From NCBI RefSeq assembly GCF_000430505.1, contig NZ_AUMD01000011.1:186001-250000 (forward strand): a DNA stretch of 64,000 bases, written 5' to 3'. The notes beneath the pieces are model-generated. The model saw only the letters and a list, made by a program, of their open reading frames with translations. It made no database searches and was not told where the DNA came from. The position numbers and the translations under genes were made by a program. Below are positions 1 to 7,720 of the stretch, piece by piece. Every line of letters starts with the position of its first letter. The first letter of the stretch is position 1. The stretch is from Eisenibacter elegans DSM 3317. Lineage in GTDB: Bacteria; Bacteroidota; Bacteroidia; Cytophagales; Microscillaceae.

Positions 1-2051
1 ACCAAACCCTCAATATCGCCCTACAACCCGATACCAAACAGCTGCAAGAAGTCGTGGTTTCGGCAGAATCAGCACAGGCCAAACTAGATGCCACCCAGAT
101 GAGCGCAGAGCGCATCACGATGCAGGAGATGAAAAACATTCCGGTCATTTTTGGGGAAATCGACATCATCAAAATCCTTCAGCTCAAACCCGGCATTACC
201 AATGGAGGCGAAGGCTCCTCGGGCTTGTATGTGCGCGGTGGTGGTCCCGACCAAAACCTAGTCTTGCTCGATGATGCTCTTGTATACAATGCGGCACACT
301 TGTTTGGCTTCTTCAGTGTGTTCAATTCTGACATTATTAAAGACGTAACACTCTACAAAGGAGATTTTCCGGCTCAGTTTGGTGGCAGGCTGTCTTCTGT
401 GCTCGATACCCGCGTTCGGGAAGGCAACAAGGAGCGCTTCTCGGCCACGGGCGGCGTAGGGCTGATTTCGTCGCGCCTGACGGTAGAAGCTCCCATCCAA
501 AAAGGTAAATCTTCTATCCTCATCGGTGGCCGGCGGACTTATTTTGATGTGTTTACGCGCCTCATCAACCAAGCCAACGAAGGAGTAGAGGACTTTTCGC
601 CCATCCCCGATTATTATTTTTACGATCTCAACGCCAAGCTGAGCTTTCAGCTCGGGCAGAAAGATTTTTTGCAGGTGTCGGGCTATCTTGGTCGCGATGT
701 TTTTGGCTTCCGCAATGACCAATTCAACTTCGATTTCAATTGGGGCAATACCACTGCCTCTGCACGATGGGACCATATCTTCAGTCCAGAACTGTCGTCG
801 AGCCTAACGGGCTACTACAGTGAGTATCAGTATGAAATACGCAACCAGTTTGATATTTTCGCCTTCAATGTAGGCTCCAATGTCCAAGATTTGACCATCC
901 AAAACGATTGGGGATGGACTCCTCAGGGCAGTCGGCACAGCTTCCGTGCAGGGGCGCTTTTCACACACCATCGTTTTTTGGTAGGGCGCTTGCAAGCCGG
1001 GAGCCAAGACGGTACAGTCAATTTTGGCAACGAAAGCCGCCTAGCAGCCAACGAGTTTGGTGCGTATCTCTTGGATGATATCGAGTTTAACAGCCGCTGG
1101 CGCTGGAACATAGGGCTGCGATATTCGGGCTTTGAAAACAGCGGTCAAGTATATGGTGGTTTTGAGCCACGTACGGCGCTGCGCTTTAAGGTCAATGAAC
1201 GCATCTCGCTCAAGGCAGCGCTGGCGCGGATGTACCAATACATCCACTTAGTGTCGAACTCGGCGGCATCGCTCCCGACTGATATTTGGTATCCTTCGAG
1301 CGAAGTCGTACGCCCACAAATCTCTGATCAGGTAGCCTTTGGCCTGAGTATGTCGCTGGCCAATGGAGCGTTGTTTTTCTCGAATGAATACTATTACAAA
1401 AACCTCCAAAACCAAATTGACCTACGCGATGGCGCACAGTTATTTGCAAACCCCCAACTAGAGCGCGAGTTTGTCTTTGGGCGGGGCTGGAGCTATGGTA
1501 CGGAGTTTTATTTGGAGAAAAAAACAGGACGAACCACGGGCTGGCTAGGCTACACTCTTTCGTGGACTTGGCGGCAGTTTGGGGAGAGCAACGGCAACCC
1601 GGCCATCAATGAAGGGCGGCCTTTCTTCCCTCGCTACGACCGCCGGCACGATATCTCGCTGGTCGTTGTTCATAAGCTCAGCGACCGCCTAAGTCTCTCC
1701 GGTACTTGGGTGTACAACACCGGCGAGGCAATCTCGCTGCCCACCGAACGCTTCATAGTACAAAATGTAGAAGGTACGCGCCCCATCGTAGCCCCCGTGT
1801 ATTTGGAGCGCAATGGCTTCCGCCTGCCGGCCTATCACCGGATGGACTTGGGCTTGGTCTGGAAAATGAAACCCAAATGGGGGGAGGCTGATTGGACTTT
1901 CAGCGTCTACAACCTCTACAATCGACGCAATGCCTACTTCATTTATTTTAGGGAAGATAGGGATACAGCAGATAACCTCACCGGCTTTACCGCCCGCCAA
2001 GTAGCCCTATTCCCAATCATTCCGTCGGTTACCTACAATTTCAGGTTTTAA
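1..2051 (+). CDS. TonB-dependent outer-membrane receptor, 5'-truncated by window edge
   Basis: C-terminal part of a TonB-dependent receptor that would import a ligand through the outer membrane using TonB/ExbB energy. The frame is open from base 3, upstream of the first possible GTG at 54, so the true start lies outside the window. The first residues (LQEVVVSAE) are the usual junction between a carboxypeptidase-regulatory-like beta-sandwich and the plug. The plug follows (GLYVRGGGPDQNLVLLDDA, then GDFPAQFGGRLSSVLD), then a long beta-barrel of alternating aromatic strands ending in VTYNFRF, with a terminal aromatic residue as expected for BAM recognition. No SusD-like partner follows, so a SusCD polysaccharide system is not supported. 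The substrate cannot be told from sequence. Confidence 0.93.
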   Translation, partial: QTLNIALQPDTKQLQEVVVSAESAQAKLDATQMSAERITMQEMKNIPVIFGEIDIIKILQLKPGITNGGEGSSGLYVRGGGPDQNLVLLDDALVYNAAHLFGFFSVFNSDIIKDVTLYKGDFPAQFGGRLSSVLDTRVREGNKERFSATGGVGLISSRLTVEAPIQKGKSSILIGGRRTYFDVFTRLINQANEGVEDFSPIPDYYFYDLNAKLSFQLGQKDFLQVSGYLGRDVFGFRNDQFNFDFNWGNTTASARWDHIFSPELSSSLTGYYSEYQYEIRNQFDIFAFNVGSNVQDLTIQNDWGWTPQGSRHSFRAGALFTHHRFLVGRLQAGSQDGTVNFGNESRLAANEFGAYLLDDIEFNSRWRWNIGLRYSGFENSGQVYGGFEPRTALRFKVNERISLKAALARMYQYIHLVSNSAASLPTDIWYPSSEVVRPQISDQVAFGLSMSLANGALFFSNEYYYKNLQNQIDLRDGAQLFANPQLEREFVFGRGWSYGTEFYLEKKTGRTTGWLGYTLSWTWRQFGESNGNPAINEGRPFFPRYDRRHDISLVVVHKLSDRLSLSGTWVYNTGEAISLPTERFIVQNVEGTRPIVAPVYLERNGFRLPAYHRMDLGLVWKMKPKWGEADWTFSVYNLYNRRNAYFIYFREDRDTADNLTGFTARQVALFPIIPSVTYNFRF

Positions 2052-2233
2052 TGTTTGGACAAACGCCAGTGCTGCCCCCATAGGGGTTTTGGTAGTGTAT
2101 TGGACAACAGCGTTTACAAGTCTCTCCGAGCGCAAAGCCTCGACCTTATAAGGAAGAGGTTTTGTATTTGACTGATAATGATTATATTCGGAAAAATATT
2201 GGATTTTGTAAACTCCCAAACTACCCTACTTCT

Positions 2234-3202
2234 ATGGCCTCTTTACCGTTCAAACTACGGCTTTTACTTTGGGCGACGGCTTTGCGCCCTGTACCTCCTA
2301 TGCACAAGGTAAGCGTAGAGAAGTTTCGCAACTATAATCGCAAGAGCCTAGAGCAGCTCGACAAGCTGGTGCAATACCCGCCAATGGAGATGCACCGTGT
2401 GGAGGATGTGTCGATTCCAACGGCTGATGGAACACCAATTAAAGCCCGACTGTACACGCCTGTCAAAAGTGTTGAGCCGCTACCCTTGATGTTGTTTTTT
2501 CACGGCGGGGGCTATGTCATTGGCTCCGTTGAAAGCCACGACAAACAGTGTCGTCGTTTGGCTGCCAAGGCTGGCTGCCTTGTGCTTTCGGTAGACTATC
2601 GCCTAGCTCCTGAATATCGCTTCCCAACAGCCCCCGAGGATTGTTATGCAGCGCTTTGCTGGGCTTATGAGCATATCGCAGCCTATGGTGGCGACCCGCA
2701 GCGCCTAGCAACTTGTGGAGACAGCGCCGGGGGCAACCTTGCCACCGTAGTGGCGATGATGAGCCGCGACCGCAAAGGGCCTACTATCTGCCAACAGGTT
2801 TTGATATACCCTGTAACGGATGCTACAATGAGCTTCCCCTCTATAAAGACCAATGCCAAGGGATACTTGCTCTCTCAAGAGATGATGGAGTGGTTTCTCA
2901 ACCATTATCGCGACCCCAAAACTGACCTCAAAGACCCGTACCTTTCGCCCTATTGGGCTAGCGACCACAGCCAACTGCCACCGGCCTACATCGCTACCGC
3001 CGGATATGACCCCCTACACGATGAGGGCGAAGCATATGCTCAAAAGCTGCGCGATGCAGGGGTGCCTGTACAATACCGCAGCTTTAAGAATATGGTACAC
3101 GTTTTTTTCCAACTACCCAAATTGCTGAAAGAATGTCGCGAGCTCGAAGATGATATCGCTAAGGTGCTTCAGGCAGCCTTTAGCGCCAAGGTACTGTCAT
3201 AA
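2234..3202 (+). CDS. Alpha/beta hydrolase of the hormone-sensitive-lipase (GDXG) family
   Basis: A carboxylesterase/lipase-like enzyme, probably acting on short-chain esters. Residues 90-93 are HGGG, the oxyanion-hole motif of the HSL family. Ser164 sits in GDSAGG as nucleophile. Asp259 (GYDPLHDEG) and His289 (MVHVF) complete the triad. The length of 322 residues is normal for the family. I chose the ATG at 2234 rather than a TTG 72 bases upstream, because the extra 24 residues do not look like family sequence. The gene has no obvious operon partner and ends at a strong bidirectional terminator. Substrate unknown. Confidence 0.88.
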   Translation: MASLPFKLRLLLWATALRPVPPMHKVSVEKFRNYNRKSLEQLDKLVQYPPMEMHRVEDVSIPTADGTPIKARLYTPVKSVEPLPLMLFFHGGGYVIGSVESHDKQCRRLAAKAGCLVLSVDYRLAPEYRFPTAPEDCYAALCWAYEHIAAYGGDPQRLATCGDSAGGNLATVVAMMSRDRKGPTICQQVLIYPVTDATMSFPSIKTNAKGYLLSQEMMEWFLNHYRDPKTDLKDPYLSPYWASDHSQLPPAYIATAGYDPLHDEGEAYAQKLRDAGVPVQYRSFKNMVHVFFQLPKLLKECRELEDDIAKVLQAAFSAKVLS

Positions 3203-3258
3203 CTCACTACTACTGACGATAAGGGTCAGGCAAAGTTGTAAGCCCCTCCTAATACAAA

Positions 3259-3302
3259 AACCCTCGGCTATTTCGTTTAAAAAACAGCCGAGGGTTATTT
3301 TT
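3259..3302. terminator. Bidirectional intrinsic terminator
   Basis: A perfect 11-bp stem (AACCCTCGGCT with AGCCGAGGGTT, 3259-3269 and 3286-3296) is flanked by A-rich sequence on the left and TTATTTTT on the right. It lies between the convergent esterase and PUR-protein genes. Confidence 0.85.
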
Positions 3303-3334
3303 GATGGTTAGTTACCTAACAAAAGACTTGAGGC

Positions 3335-3661
3335 TTAGTCCCAACTCAATTCGTCGCGCTCGGTCCCTTCGTAGCTAGGGTCGCTGTCGAACTGTGAGAA
3401 GTCGAAATCAGGCATCAAATCCGTTTTTACGAACTCTACTGACTCACGCAATGCTTCGATGAATTTTTCAAAATCCTCTTTATACAAAAAGATTTTATGC
3501 TTCTCATAAGAAAAGCCTTCATCGTGATAGCGGCGCTTGCTTTCGGTGATGGTTAGGTAGTAATCATTAGAGCGGGTAGACTTGATGTCAAAGAAGTAGG
3601 TTCTTTTGCCCGCGCGTACTCTTTTAGAGTAAATTTCTGCTTTATCTCGGTTATCTTCCAC
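3335..3661 (-). CDS. PUR-family (DUF3276) nucleic-acid-binding protein
   Basis: A small (108-residue) protein of the bacterial PUR-alpha-like family common in Bacteroidota, related to the PUR-domain DNA/RNA-binding proteins of Borrelia. It shows the family pattern of beta strands (RTYFFDIKSTRSNDYYLTI), a KRR basic patch, and a helix with KHKIFLYKEDFEKF, followed by an acidic tail. The start is GTG at 3661; no ATG is available nearby. It stands alone, convergent with the esterase and divergent from the RlpA gene. Single-stranded DNA or RNA binding is inferred from the family. Confidence 0.85.
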   Translation of the reverse strand: MEDNRDKAEIYSKRVRAGKRTYFFDIKSTRSNDYYLTITESKRRYHDEGFSYEKHKIFLYKEDFEKFIEALRESVEFVKTDLMPDFDFSQFDSDPSYEGTERDELSWD

Positions 3662-3802
3662 TCGTCTAAAAGTTTTGTTTTGGCGGGGTAAAATTAGAAG
3701 ATAATTTTTACTAACAAAAACGATTTAAAAAGAAAGTTCCACAATTTTGGCGCAAAATTCATAGATTTGAGATAAATTCTAACCCCTACTCCCTATTTTA
3801 CG

Positions 3803-4573
3803 ATGAAACAATGGAGCCTATTTTGCTACGTCTGGCTATCGCTTGCGTACTTGCAAGTGGCTGAAGTTTATGGGCAATATGAGTCTTACAAAGAGTCTGG
3901 TATTGCGTCTTATTTTGTAGATAAATTTGATGGCCGTACAACTGCCAGTGGCGAGCGTTTAGAGAATAATATCGCCTTGGTGGGATCTCATAAGCAGCTG
4001 CCTTTCAATACCTTGGTAGAAGTAACCAATACCTCTACCAAGCAGTCGGTTGTAGTACGGATTATCGACAGGGGACCTTATGCTCACGACCGCATCATAG
4101 ACCTCTCTAAGGCAGCTGCCAAAAAAATTGGCCTTACCCGCACTGGTATTGCCAAGGTAGACTTGAAGGTGGTGGGGATGAATGGCAATCTTTTTGGGCA
4201 AAAAAGTCCCGAAGAAGCCAACCCTGAGCGAAAGCTCACACAGCCCGAAAAGCAAAAAAACGACGACAATCGCGATGCTCAAACTACGGGGGCATTTCGT
4301 GTAGGGCACACCTACAGCCAGTGGGGAACTCCTCGCAGTCCCAAGGGCTTTGGCATCCAAACAGGTATTTTCAGCACCCTCGACAATGCTAAAAAACATT
4401 GTGAAACACTTGAAAACAAAGGTTTCAGCGCGTTGTTTATCCAAGTAAGTCTGCTCAATAACAACCCCGTCTACCGCGTATTGGTGGGAGAGTTTGCCGA
4501 TAAAACTCAGGCTCAAAGCACTGCGCAAAGGCTCCAACAAGCCGGATTTGAAACCCTTGTCAAGCCATATTAG
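3803..4573 (+). CDS. RlpA-like double-psi beta-barrel protein with SPOR domain
   Basis: A secreted cell-wall protein. Residues 1-24 are a signal peptide. About 30-125 form the RlpA-type double-psi beta-barrel (GIASYFVDKFDGRTTASGE, then RIIDRGPYAHDRIIDLSKAAA), whose relatives act as septal lytic transglycosylases on denuded glycan. A polar linker follows. About 180-256 form a SPOR domain (GIQTGIFSTLDNAKKHCE to TLVKPY), which binds glycan lacking stem peptides at division sites. Enzyme activity is not certain for every family member. ATG at 3803. It is followed 51 bases later by a DUF58 gene on the same strand. Confidence 0.88.
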   Translation: MKQWSLFCYVWLSLAYLQVAEVYGQYESYKESGIASYFVDKFDGRTTASGERLENNIALVGSHKQLPFNTLVEVTNTSTKQSVVVRIIDRGPYAHDRIIDLSKAAAKKIGLTRTGIAKVDLKVVGMNGNLFGQKSPEEANPERKLTQPEKQKNDDNRDAQTTGAFRVGHTYSQWGTPRSPKGFGIQTGIFSTLDNAKKHCETLENKGFSALFIQVSLLNNNPVYRVLVGEFADKTQAQSTAQRLQQAGFETLVKPY

Positions 4574-4624
4574 CCGCCCTCATTACTACCCTCTTACTCT
4601 ACCTCATTCCAAATCATCTTGTTT

Positions 4625-5548
4625 ATGGCCAAACGCAATGCCCCAACCCTAAGTCTTTCCCAAATACGTGAGTTTGGCAATATTGAGTTTTTGGCCAAAC
4701 AAATGGTCGAGGGCTTTATCACAGGCCTCCACCGCTCCCCCTTTCACGGGTTTTCGGTGGAGTTTGCCGAACACCGCCTCTACAACAATGGCGAAAGCAC
4801 TCGCCATATTGACTGGAAGGTATTTGCCAAAACCGACAGGCTCTACACCAAACGCTACGAGGAAGAAACAAACCTACGCGCCCACCTGCTGCTCGATGTG
4901 TCTTCATCGATGTATTACCCAACGCATAACTACGGAAAGCTGACCTTCAGTGTGATGGCTGCCGCCGCCCTGATGTATATGCTCCAACAACAGCGGGATG
5001 CGGTAGGGATGACGACCTTCAGCGATGAGATATTGGAGCAGACACCAGTCAAATCGACACCATCGCATATCCACAAGTGCTTCCTCTCTTTGGAGCGCCT
5101 GCTGCATAGTCAACCGCCTACCTGCCGCTCTGCCGTAACAGACACCCTGCATCAAATAGCCCAAAAGATACAGCGGCGTTCCTTGGTCATTCTTTTTAGC
5201 GATATGCTCGACAACAGCGACCAAGCCGAGCAATTGTTCTCTGCGCTTCAGCACTTGCGCCACAACCACCACGAGGTACTGATTTTTCACGTGGCCGACC
5301 GCCAAACCGAGCAAGCCTTTGCCTTCGATGACCGCCCCTATGAGTTCATTGACCTCGAAACAGGGCAAAAAATACGCCTACAACCTGCTGATATTAGAGA
5401 ACAGTATCTCCGCAAGCAAGCCGCCTTTATGCAAGATCTCAAGCTGCGGTGTGGGCAGTTTCGGATTGATTTGATAGAAGCTGACATCGCCCAGCCTTTT
5501 GAGCAAATTTTGTATGCTTACTTGGTCAAAAGAAGCAAAGTGAATTAG
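4625..5548 (+). CDS. DUF58 domain protein (vWA-like, MoxR partner family)
   Basis: A cytosolic 307-residue protein of the DUF58 family. It shows the family N-terminal signature (GLHRSPFHGFSVEFAEHR, NGESTRHIDWKVFAKTDRLY) and a von Willebrand A-like fold with a metal-site-like DVSSSM at about 92-97 and LFSDMLD. DUF58 proteins usually sit next to a MoxR AAA+ ATPase and Bat proteins. Here the MoxR gene is about 10 kb away at 14842, so the module is split. ATG at 4625 is preferred over a TTG six bases upstream. Function is inferred only as MoxR-associated assembly or stress work. Confidence 0.85.
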   Translation: MAKRNAPTLSLSQIREFGNIEFLAKQMVEGFITGLHRSPFHGFSVEFAEHRLYNNGESTRHIDWKVFAKTDRLYTKRYEEETNLRAHLLLDVSSSMYYPTHNYGKLTFSVMAAAALMYMLQQQRDAVGMTTFSDEILEQTPVKSTPSHIHKCFLSLERLLHSQPPTCRSAVTDTLHQIAQKIQRRSLVILFSDMLDNSDQAEQLFSALQHLRHNHHEVLIFHVADRQTEQAFAFDDRPYEFIDLETGQKIRLQPADIREQYLRKQAAFMQDLKLRCGQFRIDLIEADIAQPFEQILYAYLVKRSKVN

Positions 5549-5570
5549 ATTCAGGTTTATTGGATTGGGG

Positions 5571-5704
5571 ATTCACTGAATTTGTTTGTGTAAGGGTCTT
5601 CAATTAAAACTATGGGCTAAGTCTTATTTTGGGGTAAAATGAGGCCTCAGCTTGTTTCGGAGCTGGAGCTCCGAGCTACTTTCCCAAAAATGTCCAGTGG
5701 CGTG
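5571..5704 (-). repeat. MITE-like element copy 1 (hairpin subfamily)
   Basis: About 134 bases, non-coding. Read on the minus strand it starts CACGCCACTGGACATTTT and aligns along its whole length with the copy at 51347-51479. It includes the inner palindrome GCTCGGAGCTCCAGCTCCGA and a GACTTA(A/G)CCCA segment. The far end (AATTCAGTGAAT) is a decayed version of the inverted end. It lies between convergent genes (DUF58 and deacetylase). Confidence 0.7.
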
Positions 5705-5723
5705 TCAGATTTTGCCAACACCC

Positions 5724-6584
5724 TTAGCGGTAAGCTTGTACCGGAATCAGCTCATCTAACCGCAGCAACTCGAAGCCTCGCGCTTGTAGGCCTTCAATAA
5801 TGCGAGGGAGAGCCACGGCAGTGCTATCGGTATGGAGGCGGCTATGGAGCAAGATGATTTCACCATTGCGGGCTTGGCTTACCACACGCTGCACCAAGGT
5901 ATCGACGGGCAAGCCTGCCCAGTCGAAAGGGTCATAAGACCATAAAATGGTTTGGTAGCCTGCTGCGTCTATTTCGGCCTGTATGCGATTGTCGATGACC
6001 CCTGCCGGTGGGCGGAAGAGCGCAGGGCGCTTGCCGATAAGTTTGAAAAGCAGGTCTTCGGTACGCCGTAGTTGAGACTGTATCTGGGCGTTGCTCAGAG
6101 CATCGAAGCTGGGGTGGTCATAGCTGTGGTTCAGAATCAGATGCCCTTCGTGGTATGTACGCTTGACTACTGCGGCGTGTTTGCGCAACATAAACCCTAC
6201 AAAAAAGAACGTAGCCTTGAGCTGATAGCGTGCTAAGATGTCCAAAACCTGAGGGGTTACGACACTCTCCGGGCCGTCGTCAAAGGTAAGTGCTACAGCC
6301 TTGCGTTGGAGATGGCCATTAATCCAGACCTTGCCCGGATGCCGAAGCGCCAAGTGCTGCGCCTCTGTGCGGCGAGCTTGCATAGAAGGCGTAGGGACTT
6401 GCTCCGGATAAGGTGCGCCCAAAATAGGGAGCAGCCCCGCTCTTGTCCACTTATCAGAAGCCGGAGCATAGCCTGAAGCAGCGCTTGTTAGGTGCTGTGG
6501 TGCTTGGCTAGAAGCATTTTCGCAGGCCGTATGTAAGCAAAATAAGGCCACACACCAACACCCAAGATAGAAGCCACGGCTCAT
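5724..6584 (-). CDS. Polysaccharide deacetylase (NodB/CE4 family), secreted
   Basis: A CE4-type deacetylase, likely removing N-acetyl groups from peptidoglycan or another envelope glycan. The N-terminus has a hydrophobic signal ending LFCLHTAC, which may be a lipoprotein cleavage site although the lipobox is imperfect. The five NodB motifs are visible: ALTFDDGPE (catalytic Asp and metal Asp), NHSYDHPSF (metal His pair), FRPPAGV, LWSYDPFDW and IILLHS. The length of 286 residues fits one domain plus a linker. Its ATG overlaps the upstream gene's stop by four bases (ATGA), so the two are translationally coupled. Confidence 0.9.
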   Translation of the reverse strand: MSRGFYLGCWCVALFCLHTACENASSQAPQHLTSAASGYAPASDKWTRAGLLPILGAPYPEQVPTPSMQARRTEAQHLALRHPGKVWINGHLQRKAVALTFDDGPESVVTPQVLDILARYQLKATFFFVGFMLRKHAAVVKRTYHEGHLILNHSYDHPSFDALSNAQIQSQLRRTEDLLFKLIGKRPALFRPPAGVIDNRIQAEIDAAGYQTILWSYDPFDWAGLPVDTLVQRVVSQARNGEIILLHSRLHTDSTAVALPRIIEGLQARGFELLRLDELIPVQAYR

Positions 6585-7615
6585 ACACGTAATGGTTTGA
6601 TGCCACTAAACGAATACTCCAAGTGCTTGCGCACGATAGCTCCCATCCCCTCACATTGTAAGAAAGCAGACTCTTTATAAAAATCGGCCAGCTCTTGGCG
6701 CAGTTGTTCTGTTTTTTGTGGGGTGGAGAGGGTATCTTGCTCCATCACCACCAAGAGGTCGTTGAGGCGCTCATAGGCTCCTCGGTAGCGCCGCGCCATG
6801 AGGGTGCGCTCCTCTTGTTGGTATTGTAAAAGGGTCTTGCGGTTGATGACCTTCGAGCAGAGCGCCACAATGGGGTTATTGTCTTTGAAAAACTGGGGCA
6901 GATAGGTAATACGCCGCCCTTCGTAGGCCTGTTGGTCGAAGTCGATTGCACGGACGCGGTACTGTTGGTCTTCAAAATCAGAGGTGATGATGATGACGTA
7001 GTTGTACGAGCGCATATCGCCTAAGAGCTTGACATAACAGCGTTCGTTGAATTTGACAAACTCTTTGGCTATACGTACCCTGTTGAGTGTGGGGCTTTGG
7101 GCGTAGTCCTTGATAAATACATCGCCCGGAATGCCGGTAATGTGCTCCTCAATCAGGGTCTCTTGGTGTACAAAAAAATTGATGCGGTCGGGCGATAGAA
7201 TATGCTCTAGTTCGAGGCCGTAGACCCGTGAGGCATCCGCACGTTTGACATAAAAGTGGTCGTAGTTATCGTTGTAATGGTTGACCACCCGAATCCGAAA
7301 AGGGAAGGAGTTGCCAAAGGTGCAATAGTCGATACGGTCAATGTAGAGGTGCTCCATCACGGTCAGGTCGCCATCGGTTTTGAGTAGGGCATAGATGGTA
7401 ACAAGCTGTTTGTGTAGCTCTTCGATGAGGTATTGGGGATAAATCATCGTTTCCCACAGGGTATCCTTGCCTTGGGCATCAAGCACAGGGAACGAATCTT
7501 GATGGCGCAGGAGGTCGTCGTAGCGCAGGGGTAAGTCGGTTGTGCGGCCATACTGATGAAGGTATTGGCGCAGCTCCGGGCTGATGGCGAAGTATGGTTT
7601 TTTCTTAGAAATCAT
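6581..7615 (-). CDS. Unknown conserved protein, possibly kinase-like
   Basis: 344 residues, no signal peptide or membrane helix. I do not recognise the family firmly. The middle has a pattern loosely like aminoglycoside-phosphotransferase/HipA-type folds: FYVKRADASRVYGLELEH, then EEHITGIPGDVFI, then YNYVIIITSD and RVRAIDFDQQAYEGR, where IDFD could be a metal-binding DFD-like motif. This is an inference from pattern, not a clear match, and no obvious catalytic HxDxxxxN was found. ATG at 7615 is preferred over a GTG 90 bases upstream. It lies between pcrA and a deacetylase overlapped by four bases. Confidence 0.75.
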   Translation of the reverse strand: MISKKKPYFAISPELRQYLHQYGRTTDLPLRYDDLLRHQDSFPVLDAQGKDTLWETMIYPQYLIEELHKQLVTIYALLKTDGDLTVMEHLYIDRIDYCTFGNSFPFRIRVVNHYNDNYDHFYVKRADASRVYGLELEHILSPDRINFFVHQETLIEEHITGIPGDVFIKDYAQSPTLNRVRIAKEFVKFNERCYVKLLGDMRSYNYVIIITSDFEDQQYRVRAIDFDQQAYEGRRITYLPQFFKDNNPIVALCSKVINRKTLLQYQQEERTLMARRYRGAYERLNDLLVVMEQDTLSTPQKTEQLRQELADFYKESAFLQCEGMGAIVRKHLEYSFSGIKPLRV

Positions 7616-7720
7616 CGCGTTTAGCAATATCAACTTTTTGATAATCAAACATTTTGCCGTTTGCAACAACCCCCTCAAAACACCAGCTCGAAGCCTATGC
7701 AACACGACATACCGCCGTTA

